Shown here piece by piece: positions 14,136 to 14,539 of a stretch of 14,539 nucleotides of DNA (within the stretch, counting starts at the first letter, position 1; each line of letters begins with the position of its first letter). A model generated the notes under the pieces. That model was given only the letters and a program-made list of their open reading frames with translations, did not search any database and had not been told where the DNA came from. Source of the DNA: DAIRGB01 sp036794765 (GTDB taxonomy: Bacteria; Patescibacteriota; JAHJAL01). Location: positions 1 through 14,539 of the forward strand of contig DAIRGB010000023.1 of the NCBI GenBank assembly GCA_036794765.1, in the 5' to 3' direction. The position numbers and the translations under genes were made by a program.

Positions 14136-14539
14136 ATGGTTGAAATTAAAAAGATACCTGAAAGCAGAATAGTAATGGAAATATTTGTTACATCTGAAGA
14201 GGTTCAAAAATATAAAAATGAAGCATTGGGTATTTTGGGCCAACAAGTAAAATTGGAAGGTTTTCGAAAAGGTAAAGTTCCATTGAATATTTTGAAAGAG
14301 AATATCGACAGGGATAAGTGGCTGATTGAGACCGTTGATGTGGCAATCAACAATAAATATTATGAAATCGTTGTTGCAAATAAGGATAAATATTTGGTGA
14401 TTGGTAGTCCAAAAATAGATTTTAAGTCAAAGATTGATTTTGATTCTATTGACGCTGGTATAAGTTTTACGGCAGAAGTTGATGTGTATCCTGAAGTATC
14501 TTTGCCTGATTTGAGCAAGATCAAAGTTGAACAAAAAAA
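14136..14539 (+). CDS. tig: Trigger factor, N-terminal part (cut by window edge)
   Basis: The ribosome-associated chaperone meets nascent chains at the exit tunnel. ATG 14136 opens a frame that stays open for 134 codons to the end of the window. It reads MVEIKKIPESRIVMEIFVTS at the N terminus and contains GFRKGKVP at 43-50, the ribosome-docking signature of trigger factor (usually GFRxGKVP). The following helical segment and the VDVYPEVSLPDLSKIKVE stretch (114-131), which leads toward the peptidyl-prolyl isomerase domain, also fit. That domain and the C-terminal domain lie outside the window. A GGGATGA purine stretch (14120-14126) precedes the start. The frame is ordinary and shows no sign of damage. 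Confidence 0.92.
   Translation, partial: MVEIKKIPESRIVMEIFVTSEEVQKYKNEALGILGQQVKLEGFRKGKVPLNILKENIDRDKWLIETVDVAINNKYYEIVVANKDKYLVIGSPKIDFKSKIDFDSIDAGISFTAEVDVYPEVSLPDLSKIKVEQK

Noticed and set aside
2..14539. Alternative genetic code with UGA as glycine
   Set aside because: prfB is intact and UGA is used as its regulatory stop; no gene needs in-frame UGA to stay open.
2..14539. tRNA, rRNA or insertion-sequence genes
   Set aside because: No cloverleaf, rRNA-like stretch, transposase or terminal inverted repeats were seen on either strand.

Overview
The window is AT-rich, densely packed chromosomal DNA with every gene on the + strand. It most resembles a Candidate Phyla Radiation (Patescibacteria) bacterium. 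That assignment is inference from gene style: a long DUF11-repeat surface protein with a Gram-positive-type sorting tail, short housekeeping proteins with drifted motifs, many uncharacterised small proteins and compact spacers. The presence of release factor 2 with a programmed UGA frameshift argues for the standard bacterial code and against the Absconditabacteria/Gracilibacteria code in which UGA is glycine.

Layout. (1) 1-1476: two hypothetical soluble proteins, the second with its own promoter and followed by a terminator. (2) 1577-5261: a self-contained unit of promoter, 1181-residue secreted surface protein and strong terminator. The protein has a signal peptide, a Trp-rich N-terminal domain, seven DUF11 repeats and an LPKSG sorting signal. 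(3) 5320-9436: prfB (made by +1 frameshifting), ftsE, ftsX and a secreted coiled-coil/M23 hydrolase of the EnvC type. Together the last three form a divisome-linked machine in which an ABC-type complex controls peptidoglycan cleavage. (4) 9463-14008: a 75-residue unknown overlapping a U32-family gene (probably tRNA wobble-uridine hydroxylation), a stomatin/slipin membrane protein, then gap and pgk, which overlap and catalyse consecutive glycolytic steps. A perfect hairpin terminator follows pgk. (5) 14070-14539: a promoter and the first 134 codons of trigger factor, cut by the window edge. I see no terminator between 5262 and 14023, so prfB to pgk may be one long transcript or several overlapping ones.

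Most worth a second look: (a) four intergenic spacers in 5.2-9.5 kb are built of short words at an exact 7- or 9-nt period, and three of them then continue as inverted copies; (b) all seven DUF11 repeats keep a Lys, an Asp and an Asn at matching places, the layout of intramolecular isopeptide bonds; (c) none of the 12 complete genes ends in TGA, the only TGA with a decoding role being the prfB frameshift site; (d) the recognisable promoters share an extended -10 (TGn) element. I did not find an unmistakably new multi-gene system; the genes are mostly core functions plus one large surface protein.
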